Source: Luteipulveratus flavus (GTDB taxonomy: Bacteria; Actinomycetota; Actinomycetes; Actinomycetales; Dermatophilaceae). From it: a stretch of 54,854 nt of DNA. The DNA lies in the NCBI RefSeq assembly GCF_029439465.1, contig NZ_JAROAV010000002.1, positions 1 to 54,854 of the forward strand, given 5' to 3'. The notes under the pieces are model-generated. The model was not told the DNA's origin and searched no databases. It saw only the letters and a program-made list of their open reading frames with translations. A program made the translations under genes and the position numbers. Numbering within the stretch: the first letter of the stretch is position 1; every line of letters starts with the position of its first letter. Positions 14,356 to 22,292 of this stretch are shown here, piece after piece.

Positions 14356-16392
14356 ATGCCCAGCGACGCCGCCACCCTCGACGACGACCTCATCTCCGAG
14401 CAGACCTACCTCGCGAACGCCCGCGCCGAGCTGGCGCGGATGCGCGAGGCCGCCGAGTCGCTCGACGCCAGCAAGGCCAGCGACGCGATCTCCGGCGAGG
14501 CGCTCAGCCACACGCTGGCCCGGCGCATCGCCACCCTGCAGGACGACCCACGGTCCACGCTGTTCTTCGGCCGCATCGACATGACACCGCCCGAGCGCGA
14601 GCAGTGGTACATCGGGCGGCGGCACGTCGCCGACGCCCAGGGCAACCCGGTCGTCATCGACTGGCGTGCACCGGTCTCGACCGCCTTCTACCGCGCGTCC
14701 CACACCGACCCGATGGACGTGGTGCTGCGGCGCCGGTTCGGCGTCGACCACGGCGTTCTCACCGCCATCGAGGACGAGCACCTCACCGATCCCGCCGAGG
14801 CGGACGAGAAGTCGCACATCCTCGCCACCGAGATCGAGCGGCCGCGTACCGGCCCGATGCGCGACATCGTCTCGACCATCCAGCCCGAGCAGGACGAGAT
14901 CGTGCGCGCCGACGTCGCCACCACGATCTGCGTGCAGGGCGCGCCGGGCACCGGGAAGACCGCCGTCGGTCTGCACCGCGCGGCGTGGCTGCTCTACTCC
15001 TTCCGGGAGCGGCTGGACCGCACGGGCGTGCTCGTCGTCGGCCCGAACAAGGCGTTCTTGGACCACATCGGCGCCGTGCTCCCGGCGCTCGGCGAGATCC
15101 GGGTCGGCCACGCGACGATCGAGGACCTCCTCGACCACGGCCGGGTCCGAGCGCTCGAGTCGGCGAATGTCGCTGTCCTCAAGGGCGATTCGCGGATGGC
15201 AGAGGTGATGGAGAAGGCCGTCTGGGCGCACGTCCGGCCGGTCACCGAGCCCCTCGTGGTGCCGCGCGGAATCCGCAAGTGGCGCGTGCCCGCGTACGAG
15301 GTGCAGGAGATCGTCGACGAGCTGAAGGCGCGCGGGGTGCGGTACGACGCCGCCCGGCAGATGCTCCCCCAGCGCCTCGCCCACGCCGTGCTGCTGCTGA
15401 TGGAGCGGGCCGGTGACTCCCCCGACGACCGGGTCCAGGACGCCGTGGCTCGATCGGCGCCGATGAAGAAGTACGTCGCCTCGGTCTGGCCGCAGCTCGA
15501 CGCGGCCCAGGTGCTCTTCGAGCTGTGGTCCTCACCGGACCGGCTGGGTGCTGCGGCAGCGGGCGTCCTCAGCAACGACGAGCAGTCGATCCTGTTGTGG
15601 GGCAAGCCCGTTCGCAGTAAGGGCGCGGCACGCTGGTCGCTGGCTGACATGGCCCTGCTCGACGAGGCGCACGACGTGCTCACCCGGATGACCAGCCTCG
15701 GGCACGTCGTCCTCGACGAGGCGCAGGACCTCTCGCCGATGCAGCTGCGAGCGGTCGGCCGCCGCTGCTCCACCGGGTCCGCCACCGTCCTGGGTGACAT
15801 CGCCCAGGGCACCACGCCATGGTCGACCCGGTCGTGGGAGGAGACGATGACGCACCTCGGGAAGCCGAGCCATCACCTGGAGGTGCTGGACCGCGGGTTC
15901 CGGGTGCCCGCCGCCGTCATCGAGTACGCGGCTCGCCTGCTGCCGGCGATGGCGCCGGGCCTCGGGGCGCCGGTCTCGGTCCGCGACAACCCCGGCCGGC
16001 TCGACCTCGTCCCGGTCGGTCCGGACGAGCTCTCCGACCGGCTCGTCGCCACCTTGCACGAGGCGGTCGGCAGCCCGGGTTCCATCGGCGTCATCGCACC
16101 GGACGCCGACATCGACGCGTACTCGGCCGCGCTGAACGCCGCCGGGGTCGGGCACGGCCGGCTGGATCGCGACCACGGCGACGACGAGGACCACCAGGTG
16201 CAGCTGGTCCCGGCCACGGTGGCCAAGGGCCTGGAGTTCGACCGGGTGGTCGTGGTCGAGCCGTCCCGCATCGCGGCGGCCGAGCCGGACGAGCGCACCG
16301 GGCTGCGCCGGCTCTACGTCGTCCTCACCCGCGCCGTCTCGGCGCTGACGGTGCTGCACTCCGAGGACCTGCCTGCCGAGCTCGCCGCCTGA
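14356..16392 (+). CDS. helR: HelD-family RNA polymerase-remodelling ATPase, HelR-like
   Basis: 678 residues, UvrD/Rep-like superfamily 1 ATPase without nuclease parts. An N-terminal coiled arm (about 1-70) precedes the HelD-type insert PPEREQWYIGRRHVADAQGNPVVIDWRAPVS. Walker A is GAPGTGKTAVGLHR (K201), Walker B LDEAQDLSPMQLRAV, and the C-terminal motif RLYVVLTRAVSALTVLHS. HelD proteins bind RNA polymerase and release it from DNA or nucleic acid; actinobacterial HelR also displaces rifamycins. The subgroup call is by overall likeness. ATG 14356 (MPSDAATLDDDL) has AGAGAGG about 11 nt upstream; the longer start lacks support. It is a lone gene followed by the 54-bp repeats. Confidence 0.8.
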   Translation: MPSDAATLDDDLISEQTYLANARAELARMREAAESLDASKASDAISGEALSHTLARRIATLQDDPRSTLFFGRIDMTPPEREQWYIGRRHVADAQGNPVVIDWRAPVSTAFYRASHTDPMDVVLRRRFGVDHGVLTAIEDEHLTDPAEADEKSHILATEIERPRTGPMRDIVSTIQPEQDEIVRADVATTICVQGAPGTGKTAVGLHRAAWLLYSFRERLDRTGVLVVGPNKAFLDHIGAVLPALGEIRVGHATIEDLLDHGRVRALESANVAVLKGDSRMAEVMEKAVWAHVRPVTEPLVVPRGIRKWRVPAYEVQEIVDELKARGVRYDAARQMLPQRLAHAVLLLMERAGDSPDDRVQDAVARSAPMKKYVASVWPQLDAAQVLFELWSSPDRLGAAAAGVLSNDEQSILLWGKPVRSKGAARWSLADMALLDEAHDVLTRMTSLGHVVLDEAQDLSPMQLRAVGRRCSTGSATVLGDIAQGTTPWSTRSWEETMTHLGKPSHHLEVLDRGFRVPAAVIEYAARLLPAMAPGLGAPVSVRDNPGRLDLVPVGPDELSDRLVATLHEAVGSPGSIGVIAPDADIDAYSAALNAAGVGHGRLDRDHGDDEDHQVQLVPATVAKGLEFDRVVVVEPSRIAAAEPDERTGLRRLYVVLTRAVSALTVLHSEDLPAELAA

Positions 16393-16468
16393 CCCCCGCG
16401 CTCACCACGCGAGTCCCGACTGTCCGGCACTCCATGCCGGGCCGAGCAGACGAGATCCGCCAGGCACT

Positions 16469-16591
16469 CCCCGGCAGAAGTTGGTCAGGAGCACATGCAT
16501 ACCTGTGCCGGACGCCAGCTTTCGCCGGGGCCTCGCCGGCAGAAGTTGGTCAGGAGCACATCCATACCTGTGCCGGGCGCCAGGATTTGCC
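16469..16591 (+). repeat. 54-bp nested-palindrome repeat, locus 1 (two copies)
   Basis: Copies at 16473-16526 and 16538-16591, 65 bp apart. Each starts GGCAGAAGTTGG, has the core GCACAT(G/C)CATACCTGTGCC and ends in a near-complement of its start (CCAGCTTTCGCC in the first copy). The first copy is flanked by CCCC/GGGG that extend the stem. The two lie between the convergent ends of the helR-like and MarR genes, starting 76 nt after the former. The rest of 16393-16598 shows nothing coding. Confidence 0.9.
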
Positions 16592-16598
16592 GGGGAAG

Positions 16599-17036
16599 TC
16601 ACCAGGTGGGGCGGACGCGGCCTTCCCGGGCCATGACTGCCGCCACCTGGGCGAACACCTCGAGCCGCTCATCGCCGACCTCCCGCGCCCATCGCCGTAC
16701 GACGTCGCGGCCCGCGCGCGAGGCAGCCTCGGTCGCCGCGACACCGCGCGGCGTGAGGGTCAGCATCGTCGCCCGGCCGTCGACCGGGTGGGGCGAGCGC
16801 CGGACGTACCCCTTGCGCTCCAGGTCGGCGACCAGCGTGCTGGCGGACTGCTTGGTCATGCCCATGTGGTCGGCCAGCTCGACCAGCGTGCAGCCGGGCC
16901 CGGAGAGGCGGACGAACGCGAACCCGTGCGCCGGCCGCAGGTCGGGGTAGCCGGCCGCGCGCACACCGGCGTCGATCGCCTCGGTCATCGCGTTGCTCGC
17001 GGCCAGCATCCGGAACGGCAGGTCGTCGTACGCCAT
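16599..17036 (-). CDS. MarR-family transcriptional regulator
   Basis: 145 residues, winged helix with TLVELADHMGMTKQSASTLVADLERKGYVRR and wing HPVDGRATMLTLTPRG. ATG 17036 (MAYDDLPFRML) is preferred to the upstream in-frame GTG at 17054, which has no ribosome site. Divergent from the cupin gene across an intergenic region with tandem GGTCAG/CTGACC palindromes, so it probably represses both itself and the cupin gene. Ligand unknown. Its 3' end abuts the second 54-bp repeat. Confidence 0.87.
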   Translation of the reverse strand: MAYDDLPFRMLAASNAMTEAIDAGVRAAGYPDLRPAHGFAFVRLSGPGCTLVELADHMGMTKQSASTLVADLERKGYVRRSPHPVDGRATMLTLTPRGVAATEAASRAGRDVVRRWAREVGDERLEVFAQVAAVMAREGRVRPTW

Positions 17037-17055
17037 CCGAGCACCTTGACACACC

Positions 17056-17093
17056 GGTCAGTGAGTCTGACCATATAGTCAGACAGCCTGACC
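17056..17093. promoter_or_regulatory. double MarR operator in divergent promoter
   Basis: GGTCAG-N5-CTGACC (17056-17072, perfect) and GTCAG-N5-CTGAC (17078-17092, perfect) lie about 21 bp apart centre to centre, two helical turns. The middle forms a further perfect palindrome, GTCTGAC-CATATA-GTCAGAC (17065-17084). A TTGACA at 17046-17051 could be a -35 for the cupin gene, whose -10 (CATATA/TATAGT) would be covered by the operator. Confidence 0.65.
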
Positions 17094-17109
17094 AAACAGA
17101 GGGATCCCG

Positions 17110-17481
17110 ATGCTGCTGCGCTCCACCGACGCCAAGACGTTCGATCTACACGATGCCCGCTTCCACTCCTACGTCGCGCCCCGCACCGGCAGCACCCGGC
17201 TGTGCGCCTGGCGGACCGAGCTGGCCCCCGGGGCGCCGGCCCAGCCGCACACGGTCAGCGAGGAGGAGGTGTTCCTCGTGCTGGCCGGCCGGCTCGCCAT
17301 GACGGTCGAGGAGGAGTCGTACGACGCTGGGCCGGGTGACGTCGTGCACGTACCGGCCGGCGCCACGATCGTCGTCGCCAACGCCGGCGACACCCCGCTG
17401 ACGCTGTGGGTGACGACGTCGGTCGGCATCCGGGCGACGCTGCCCGACGGGTCGCAGATCACCCCGCCGTGGAGCCAGTGA
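17110..17481 (+). CDS. small single-domain cupin protein
   Basis: 123 residues forming one cupin barrel: motif 1 PHTVSEEEVFLVLAGRLAM and motif 2 AGPGDVVHVPAGATIVVANAG. The metal-ligand pattern is H-x5-E and H, so metal binding is plausible. Divergent from the MarR gene with a shared operator, hence likely its target. Enzymatic role is not evident; small cupins of this type may act on aromatic or dicarbonyl compounds or simply bind ligands. ATG 17110 has AGAGGGA upstream. Convergent with the ABC permease gene 24 nt away. Confidence 0.8.
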   Translation: MLLRSTDAKTFDLHDARFHSYVAPRTGSTRLCAWRTELAPGAPAQPHTVSEEEVFLVLAGRLAMTVEEESYDAGPGDVVHVPAGATIVVANAGDTPLTLWVTTSVGIRATLPDGSQITPPWSQ

Positions 17482-17505
17482 CCGACGGCCCAGCGGTCGC
17501 GCCCG

Positions 17506-20046
17506 TCAGTCGGTGGCGATGGCCCGGAGCACGTCCAGCCGGGCCGCGCGCCGGGCCGGCCACCACGCGGCGAGCACCCCGACAGCCGCCGCCAGCAGCA
17601 CGAACAGCCAGATCCGACCCCACGGGATCGCCAGCTCGGCGACCCCGGCGCCGGACTGCGAGCGCTGCAGCACGATCCCGAACCCGATGCCGATCACGAC
17701 ACCGAGCACCGCACCGAGCATGGCGATCACGACCGACTCCAGCCGCACCATCCGGCGCAGCTGCCGGCGACTGAGGCCGACCGCGCGCAACAGACCGATC
17801 TCGCGCGTCCGCTCGATGACCGACAGGGCCAGCGTGTTGACGATGCCGAGCACGGCGATGACGACGGCGAGCCCGAGCAGGGCATAGATCAGGGTCAGCA
17901 TCTGATCGATCGGCCGGCGCTGCTCGGCGGCGAACTCGTCCTGGTCCTTCACGGCCACCGTCGGGATGCCGGCGGTGATCCGCTCCAGCCCGGCTCGTAC
18001 CTGCGCCTCGTCCGCCCCGGGCGCCCGGGCGACGAACGCGTAGTTGTCCTGGTGCGGACCACCGGCGGCCTCGTACCCGGCGATCGTGGTGGTGACGTCC
18101 AGCAGGGCGGGGGTCGACTTGACCACCGCGACCACGCGCATCGGCGTCGTCACCCCGCCGAGCGTGATCCGCACCTGGTCGCCGAGCCGGTACCCCTTGT
18201 CCTTGGCCGCCTTGTCGGTGACGAACACGGTCTTGCCGACGAGCCGGTCGAGGGAGCCCTGCTGGACGTCGATGCGAGCCACCTGGGTGAGCGGCTTCGG
18301 GTCGACCGCGCCGATGCCCGTCCGGTCGCCGTCGATCTGCGCCTGGGTGAACCTCGTCCGGGCGACGGCCTCGACGCCGGGCACGCCCCGGGCCTGGTCG
18401 GTCACGGTCGGCGAGAAGGGTGTCCCGAACGTGCCGGAGACGACGTAGTCACCGGTGAAGTTCTTGGCGATCAGCACGTCGACGCTGCGGGTCGCCGACG
18501 CCCCGAACACCGACATCATCACCACGAGCGCGAGTCCGATCATCAGCGCGGACGCGGTGGCGGCCGTACGCCGGGGGTTGCGCAGGGAGTTCTGCTCGGC
18601 GAGCGTGCCCACCGCACCGAACGTGCGCCGGTAGGCGAGCCCGATCCCCCGGATCACCGGTCGCCCGACGACCGGACTCATCAGCACGGCGCCGAGGATC
18701 ACTCCGAGCAGCCCGGCCCCGAGCCAGTACGTCTCGCGGGTCCGGTCACCGGTCAGCACCCACAGCAGCGCCCCGACGCCGGCGAGCACCATCAACCCTC
18801 CGCCGAGCGCGCGCCGGGTGACAGTGGCCTCCGGCATCGCGACGTCGTCGCGCAGCGCGGCAACGGGAGCGACCCGCGAGGCACGCCGCGCGGGCAGGTA
18901 CGCCGCGAGGCCGGTGACGAGCATGCCGACGACGTACGCCGCGACGACGGCCCGCGGGGTGAACTCCAGGGGCGTGCCGCTGAGATCGAGCCCGAACTGC
19001 GCGAAGAGCGCCTTGATGCCGAGGGCGAGGACGAATCCGAGGCCCAGCCCGACCGTGCTGCCGACCAGGCCGACCGCGACCGCCTCGAACAGCACCGAGC
19101 GGGTCACCTGCCGCCGGGAGGCGCCGAGCGCGCGCAGCAGGGCGAGCTCGCGGCTGCGCTGGGCGACCAGGATCGAGAACGTGTTGACGATCAGGAACGA
19201 GCCGACGACCAGCGCGACGCCGGCGAAGATCAGCAGGAAGGTGCTGATGAAGGAGAGCGCGTCCTTGATGTCGTCGCTCGCCTCGTCGGCGGCCTGGTCG
19301 CCCGTGACCACCTCGGTGCCCGGCGGCAGCACCTGCGCGACCGCCTTCCTTAGCGCCGCCTGGTCATGGCCCGGCTCGGCGGTGACCCACACGTCGGTGA
19401 AGACGTCGCGGCCGGCGAAGTAGGTCTGCTGCGCCGTGGCGGGGTCGAGCACGACCAGGCTCGCGCCGACCAGACTCCCCGCGCTGTACGACGCCAGGCC
19501 GACGAGCCGGGCGCTCAGCCGCGGGGTCCGGCCGCTGGTCACGACGTTGACCGTGTCCCCGACGCGGTAGTCGGCGCGCTTGGCCGTGGCCGGGTCCATC
19601 GCGATCTCGCCCGAGCGCTGCGGCGCGCGTCCCTCACGGACGGTGAGCCCCGGCGTCCCGTGCCCGGCGGGGGCATCGTGGTAGCTGACCGCGATGCCGG
19701 GCGCGCCCTGACCGCCGACGATCTTGCCGTTGCGGCCGACGACGAAGGTCGAGTACGACGACACGTCGCCCTCGGCCCGCGCGACGCCGGGCACACGGCG
19801 CACCTGGTCCACGACGGAGGCGGGGACCGTGCGCGTCTGGGCGAACGCCTCGTTCGCCTTCTGCCCGGCCGGACGGACCATCACGTCGCCGACCGTGCCG
19901 TTCATGATGCTGGTGAACGCGCGGTCCAGGGTCGCGGTGAAGACGAGCGACCCGGCGACGAAGGCCACCCCGAGCACGATCGCGAACGTACTCAGCAGCA
20001 GCCGGATCTTCCTGGCCCACAACGACTTCCACGATGCACGAAGCAC
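17506..20046 (-). CDS. ABC transporter permease, MacB/FtsX type
   Basis: 846 residues with two FtsX-like permease repeats. An N-terminal helix (about 15-40) precedes an extracytoplasmic MacB_PCD-type domain (40-235), three helices (about 255-385), a linker with two helices (about 420-470), a second extracytoplasmic domain (510-690) and three C-terminal helices (about 715-830). Each FtsX block carries the signature NTFSILVAQRSRELALLRALGASRRQ or NTLALSVIERTREIGLLRAVGLSRRQ. It pairs with the ATPase encoded 2 nt upstream. Such systems move lipids, peptides or antibiotics outward or transmit force rather than import solutes. GTG start at 20046. Confidence 0.9.
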   Translation of the reverse strand: MLRASWKSLWARKIRLLLSTFAIVLGVAFVAGSLVFTATLDRAFTSIMNGTVGDVMVRPAGQKANEAFAQTRTVPASVVDQVRRVPGVARAEGDVSSYSTFVVGRNGKIVGGQGAPGIAVSYHDAPAGHGTPGLTVREGRAPQRSGEIAMDPATAKRADYRVGDTVNVVTSGRTPRLSARLVGLASYSAGSLVGASLVVLDPATAQQTYFAGRDVFTDVWVTAEPGHDQAALRKAVAQVLPPGTEVVTGDQAADEASDDIKDALSFISTFLLIFAGVALVVGSFLIVNTFSILVAQRSRELALLRALGASRRQVTRSVLFEAVAVGLVGSTVGLGLGFVLALGIKALFAQFGLDLSGTPLEFTPRAVVAAYVVGMLVTGLAAYLPARRASRVAPVAALRDDVAMPEATVTRRALGGGLMVLAGVGALLWVLTGDRTRETYWLGAGLLGVILGAVLMSPVVGRPVIRGIGLAYRRTFGAVGTLAEQNSLRNPRRTAATASALMIGLALVVMMSVFGASATRSVDVLIAKNFTGDYVVSGTFGTPFSPTVTDQARGVPGVEAVARTRFTQAQIDGDRTGIGAVDPKPLTQVARIDVQQGSLDRLVGKTVFVTDKAAKDKGYRLGDQVRITLGGVTTPMRVVAVVKSTPALLDVTTTIAGYEAAGGPHQDNYAFVARAPGADEAQVRAGLERITAGIPTVAVKDQDEFAAEQRRPIDQMLTLIYALLGLAVVIAVLGIVNTLALSVIERTREIGLLRAVGLSRRQLRRMVRLESVVIAMLGAVLGVVIGIGFGIVLQRSQSGAGVAELAIPWGRIWLFVLLAAAVGVLAAWWPARRAARLDVLRAIATD

Positions 20047-20048
20047 GG

Positions 20049-20798
20049 TCAGGCCTCACTCGGAAGTCGCGCATCGAGGTTCTTCATCCGGTCCAGCACG
20101 AGATCTGAGGTCGGCTCGAGCATCTCGTCGACGACCCGTCCGTCGGCCAGGAAGACGATGCGGTCGGTGTAGCCGGCAGCCAACGGGTCGTGCGTCACCA
20201 TGACGATGGTCTGCCCGAGCTCATCCACGCTGTGGCGCAGGAACTGCAGGATCTCGTCGCTGGAGGTCGAGTCGAGGTTGCCGGTCGGCTCGTCGGCGAA
20301 GATCACCTCGGGTCGCCCGGCGAGCGCCCGGGCACACGCGACGCGCTGCTGCTGACCACCGGACAGCTCATTGGGTCGGTGCGACAGGCGGGTCCGAAGA
20401 CCGACGGTGTCGATGACGTGGTCGAACCACTCCTGGTTCGGCTTGCGGCCGGCGATCGCGAGCGGCAGCAGGATGTTCTCCTGCGCCGTGAGCGTCGGGA
20501 CGAGGTTGAACGACTGGAACACGAAGCCGATCCGGTCCCTGCGCAGCTCGGTCAGACGCTTGTCGCCCAGCCGCCCCAGCTCGTCCTCGCCGAGGAACAC
20601 CTGGCCGTCCGTCGGCGAGTCCAGCGCCGCGAAGCAGTGCATCAGCGTGGACTTGCCCGACCCGGACGGCCCCATGATCGCGGTGAAGCGCCCTGCCTCC
20701 AGCTCGACCGACACGTCGTCCAGCGCGACCACCCGCGCCTCACCCTGGCCGTACGCCTTGGTCAGCCCGACCGCGCGAGCGGCCACCCTCGTCGTCAT
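20049..20798 (-). CDS. ABC transporter ATP-binding protein, MacB/LolD type
   Basis: 249 residues: Walker A GPSGSGKST, Q-loop FVFQSFNLVPTLTAQEN, signature LSGGQQQRVACARAL, Walker B VIFADEPTGNLD and H-loop VTHDPLAAGYTDRIV, all intact. It energises the permease encoded immediately downstream. ATG 20798 (MTTRVAARAVGLTKAYG) is chosen because TAGCGT lies exactly 7 nt before it, a leaderless-promoter layout, and there is no ribosome site. An upstream in-frame extension would run into the WXG100 leader. Divergent from the WXG100 gene. Confidence 0.92.
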   Translation of the reverse strand: MTTRVAARAVGLTKAYGQGEARVVALDDVSVELEAGRFTAIMGPSGSGKSTLMHCFAALDSPTDGQVFLGEDELGRLGDKRLTELRRDRIGFVFQSFNLVPTLTAQENILLPLAIAGRKPNQEWFDHVIDTVGLRTRLSHRPNELSGGQQQRVACARALAGRPEVIFADEPTGNLDSTSSDEILQFLRHSVDELGQTIVMVTHDPLAAGYTDRIVFLADGRVVDEMLEPTSDLVLDRMKNLDARLPSEA

Positions 20799-20805
20799 GG
20801 TGTCG

Positions 20806-20811
20806 ACGCTA
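20806..20811 (-). promoter_or_regulatory. leaderless -10 box for ABC ATPase gene
   Basis: TAGCGT, then 7 nt (CGACACC), then ATG. Transcription would begin at or next to the start codon. Confidence 0.5.
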
Positions 20812-20843
20812 GGCCAGGGGTCTGACGATGCGCCTCCCCCCAC

Positions 20844-20911
20844 CGCGCGAATCTCGCGCGTCAGGGCGCTGTGGATAAGTCCCGGGGCGGCCGCGCCGCC
20901 GGACGTAGCGT
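20844..20911. promoter_or_regulatory. palindrome, DnaA box and -10 box between ABC and WXG100 genes
   Basis: CGCGCGA-ATC-TCGCGCG (20844-20860) is a perfect 7-bp-arm dyad. TTATCCACA, an exact DnaA box, is on the minus strand at 20870-20878. TAGCGT at 20906-20911 is a likely -10 for the WXG100 gene. No second DnaA box is seen nearby, so this is not an origin. Confidence 0.45.
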
Positions 20912-20958
20912 CGTGCGCATCGTCCGCCGAGCCACGGCGGACCGGCGAAGGAGGGCTC

Positions 20959-21282
20959 ATGTACCCCAAGGACAGCAGCAGCGGCGGCAGCGGTGGCTAC
21001 ACCGTCGACGCCGACGCGATCTCCGGTCACGGCACCGACCTGAGCACGGTCGCGAACGACATCACCCGCCAGATGAACGCCATCAACCGCAAGCTCAGCA
21101 CCCTGCAGGGCCAGTGGAAGGGCTCGGCGGCCAACCAGTACGCCACGCTCCACCACGACTGGCAGCGCCAGCAGAAGGCCGTCGCCGACAGCCTGGCCAA
21201 GATCAGCCGGGCGCTCGGCGGCGCGGCGACGATCTACCGCACGACCGAGAGCGACGTGCGCCGGGCGTTCACGCCGGTCTGA
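20959..21282 (+). CDS. WXG100 (ESAT-6-like) family protein
   Basis: 107 residues predicted as a helical hairpin: helix 1 (about 28-50), turn with the W-x-G motif in LQGQWKGSAANQY, helix 2 (about 62-100), and a flexible Ser/Gly-rich head. No YxxxD/E export tail is obvious at the C-terminus, though YRTTESD is similar. Such proteins are secreted by type VII (ESX) systems, but no EccC or partner gene lies nearby, so it is an orphan here. AGGAGGG precedes ATG 20959. Its 3' end overlaps the convergent HxlR-peroxiredoxin gene by 14 nt. Confidence 0.8.
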   Translation: MYPKDSSSGGSGGYTVDADAISGHGTDLSTVANDITRQMNAINRKLSTLQGQWKGSAANQYATLHHDWQRQQKAVADSLAKISRALGGAATIYRTTESDVRRAFTPV

Positions 21283-22210
21283 TCCGGGGCGTGACTGCGC
21301 GGTCACCTGCGGCAGGGCCCGTCGCAGGTGGCCGTCCTCGTCGGGAACGGACGACCTCCAGCATCTCCTCGACCGAGCCCGCGGGGTCGGTCACCGGCAT
21401 CTGGATGTGCCGGATCACGCCACCCGGGTCCACGAGCAGGGACTGCCGCTTGAACCGGTCGACGCCGCTGGCCCGGAACGTCGGCAGCCGCAGCGCGGCG
21501 GCGAGGTGGAGATCCTGGTCGGACAGCAGGTCGAACGGCAGCCCCGCGTGCGCGGCGAACGCCGCCTGCTGGTCCGGACGCTGCGTACTGACCCCCACGA
21601 CCTCCGCGCCCGCCGCGCGGAACTGCCCGTGCCGGCGGGCGTACGTCGTCGACTCCAGCGTGCAGCCGGCGGCACCCGGGAGGTCGCCCCAGCCGGGCGG
21701 GTAGCCCTGCGCGTCCGGCGCGAACGCACCCGGGAAGAGGTAGAGGACACGCCAGCAGACCGCAGGACGCAGGGCCACCGACCGCCCGTCGTACGCCGGC
21801 AGCTCGATCGGCGGGAGCTCGCGGCCGAGCAGCGCGTGCGCCCGCGCGGCCTCGGCCGAGTCCGGTGCCGCCGTCGCGGTGAGGGTGCCGTCACCGAGGA
21901 GGTAGCGGTCGCCGTACTCCTGCATCGCCACGAGTACCGGCAGCAGCCCTTCGCCCCTGCGGGTCAGGACGTAGTCGTGGCGCACCGGTCGCTCGGAGTA
22001 CGGCCGCCGCTCCAGCACGCCGTCCGAGACCAGGGAGTCCAGCCGTTCGGTCAGCGCCCGACGGCTGATGCCGAGACTGCGCTGCACGCCGTCGAAGCGG
22101 GTCGTCCCCCCTGCGATCTCGCGGACGACCAGCCACGACCACCAGTCGCCCACGACGCCGAGCGTCTGGGCGATGCCGCAGTCGTCGGCGGACAGGTCCT
22201 CGCGGCGCAT
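21269..22210 (-). CDS. HxlR-type regulator fused to peroxiredoxin-like domain
   Basis: 313 residues. The N-terminal HxlR winged helix (about 1-110) carries the family Cys (C11 in DDCGIAQTLGVVGDWWSWLVVREI) and ISRRALTERLDSLVSDGVLERR. The C-terminal AhpC/TSA-like domain (about 130-300) has the layout VLYLFPGAFAP...PGAAGCTLEST with a candidate peroxidatic C183; no clear resolving Cys follows. The fusion suggests a redox-sensing repressor whose DNA binding is coupled to peroxide or thiol chemistry. ATG 22210 precedes the conserved region closely. Divergent from an MFS gene across a near-perfect palindrome, the probable operator. Confidence 0.82.
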   Translation of the reverse strand: MRREDLSADDCGIAQTLGVVGDWWSWLVVREIAGGTTRFDGVQRSLGISRRALTERLDSLVSDGVLERRPYSERPVRHDYVLTRRGEGLLPVLVAMQEYGDRYLLGDGTLTATAAPDSAEAARAHALLGRELPPIELPAYDGRSVALRPAVCWRVLYLFPGAFAPDAQGYPPGWGDLPGAAGCTLESTTYARRHGQFRAAGAEVVGVSTQRPDQQAAFAAHAGLPFDLLSDQDLHLAAALRLPTFRASGVDRFKRQSLLVDPGGVIRHIQMPVTDPAGSVEEMLEVVRSRRGRPPATGPAAGDRAVTPRIRPA

Positions 22211-22252
22211 GGGCACAGCCTGCCCCCTTCCGGTCCCGGTCACTCGCGAACC

Positions 22253-22281
22253 GTACTAAGTTCCATTTCGGAACTTACTAC
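22253..22281. promoter_or_regulatory. HxlR-type operator
   Basis: GTACTAAGTTCC (22253-22264), ATTTC, GGAACTTACTAC (22270-22281): 11 of 12 pairs complementary. It sits between the HxlR fusion and the MFS gene, ending 11 nt before the MFS start and touching its ribosome site. A single site can control both genes. Confidence 0.7.
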
Positions 22282-22292
22282 GGGGAGGCGCC

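Noticed and set aside
20870-20878. Replication origin
   Set aside because: A single DnaA box with no cluster, no AT-rich unwinding region and no dnaA/dnaN neighbours.
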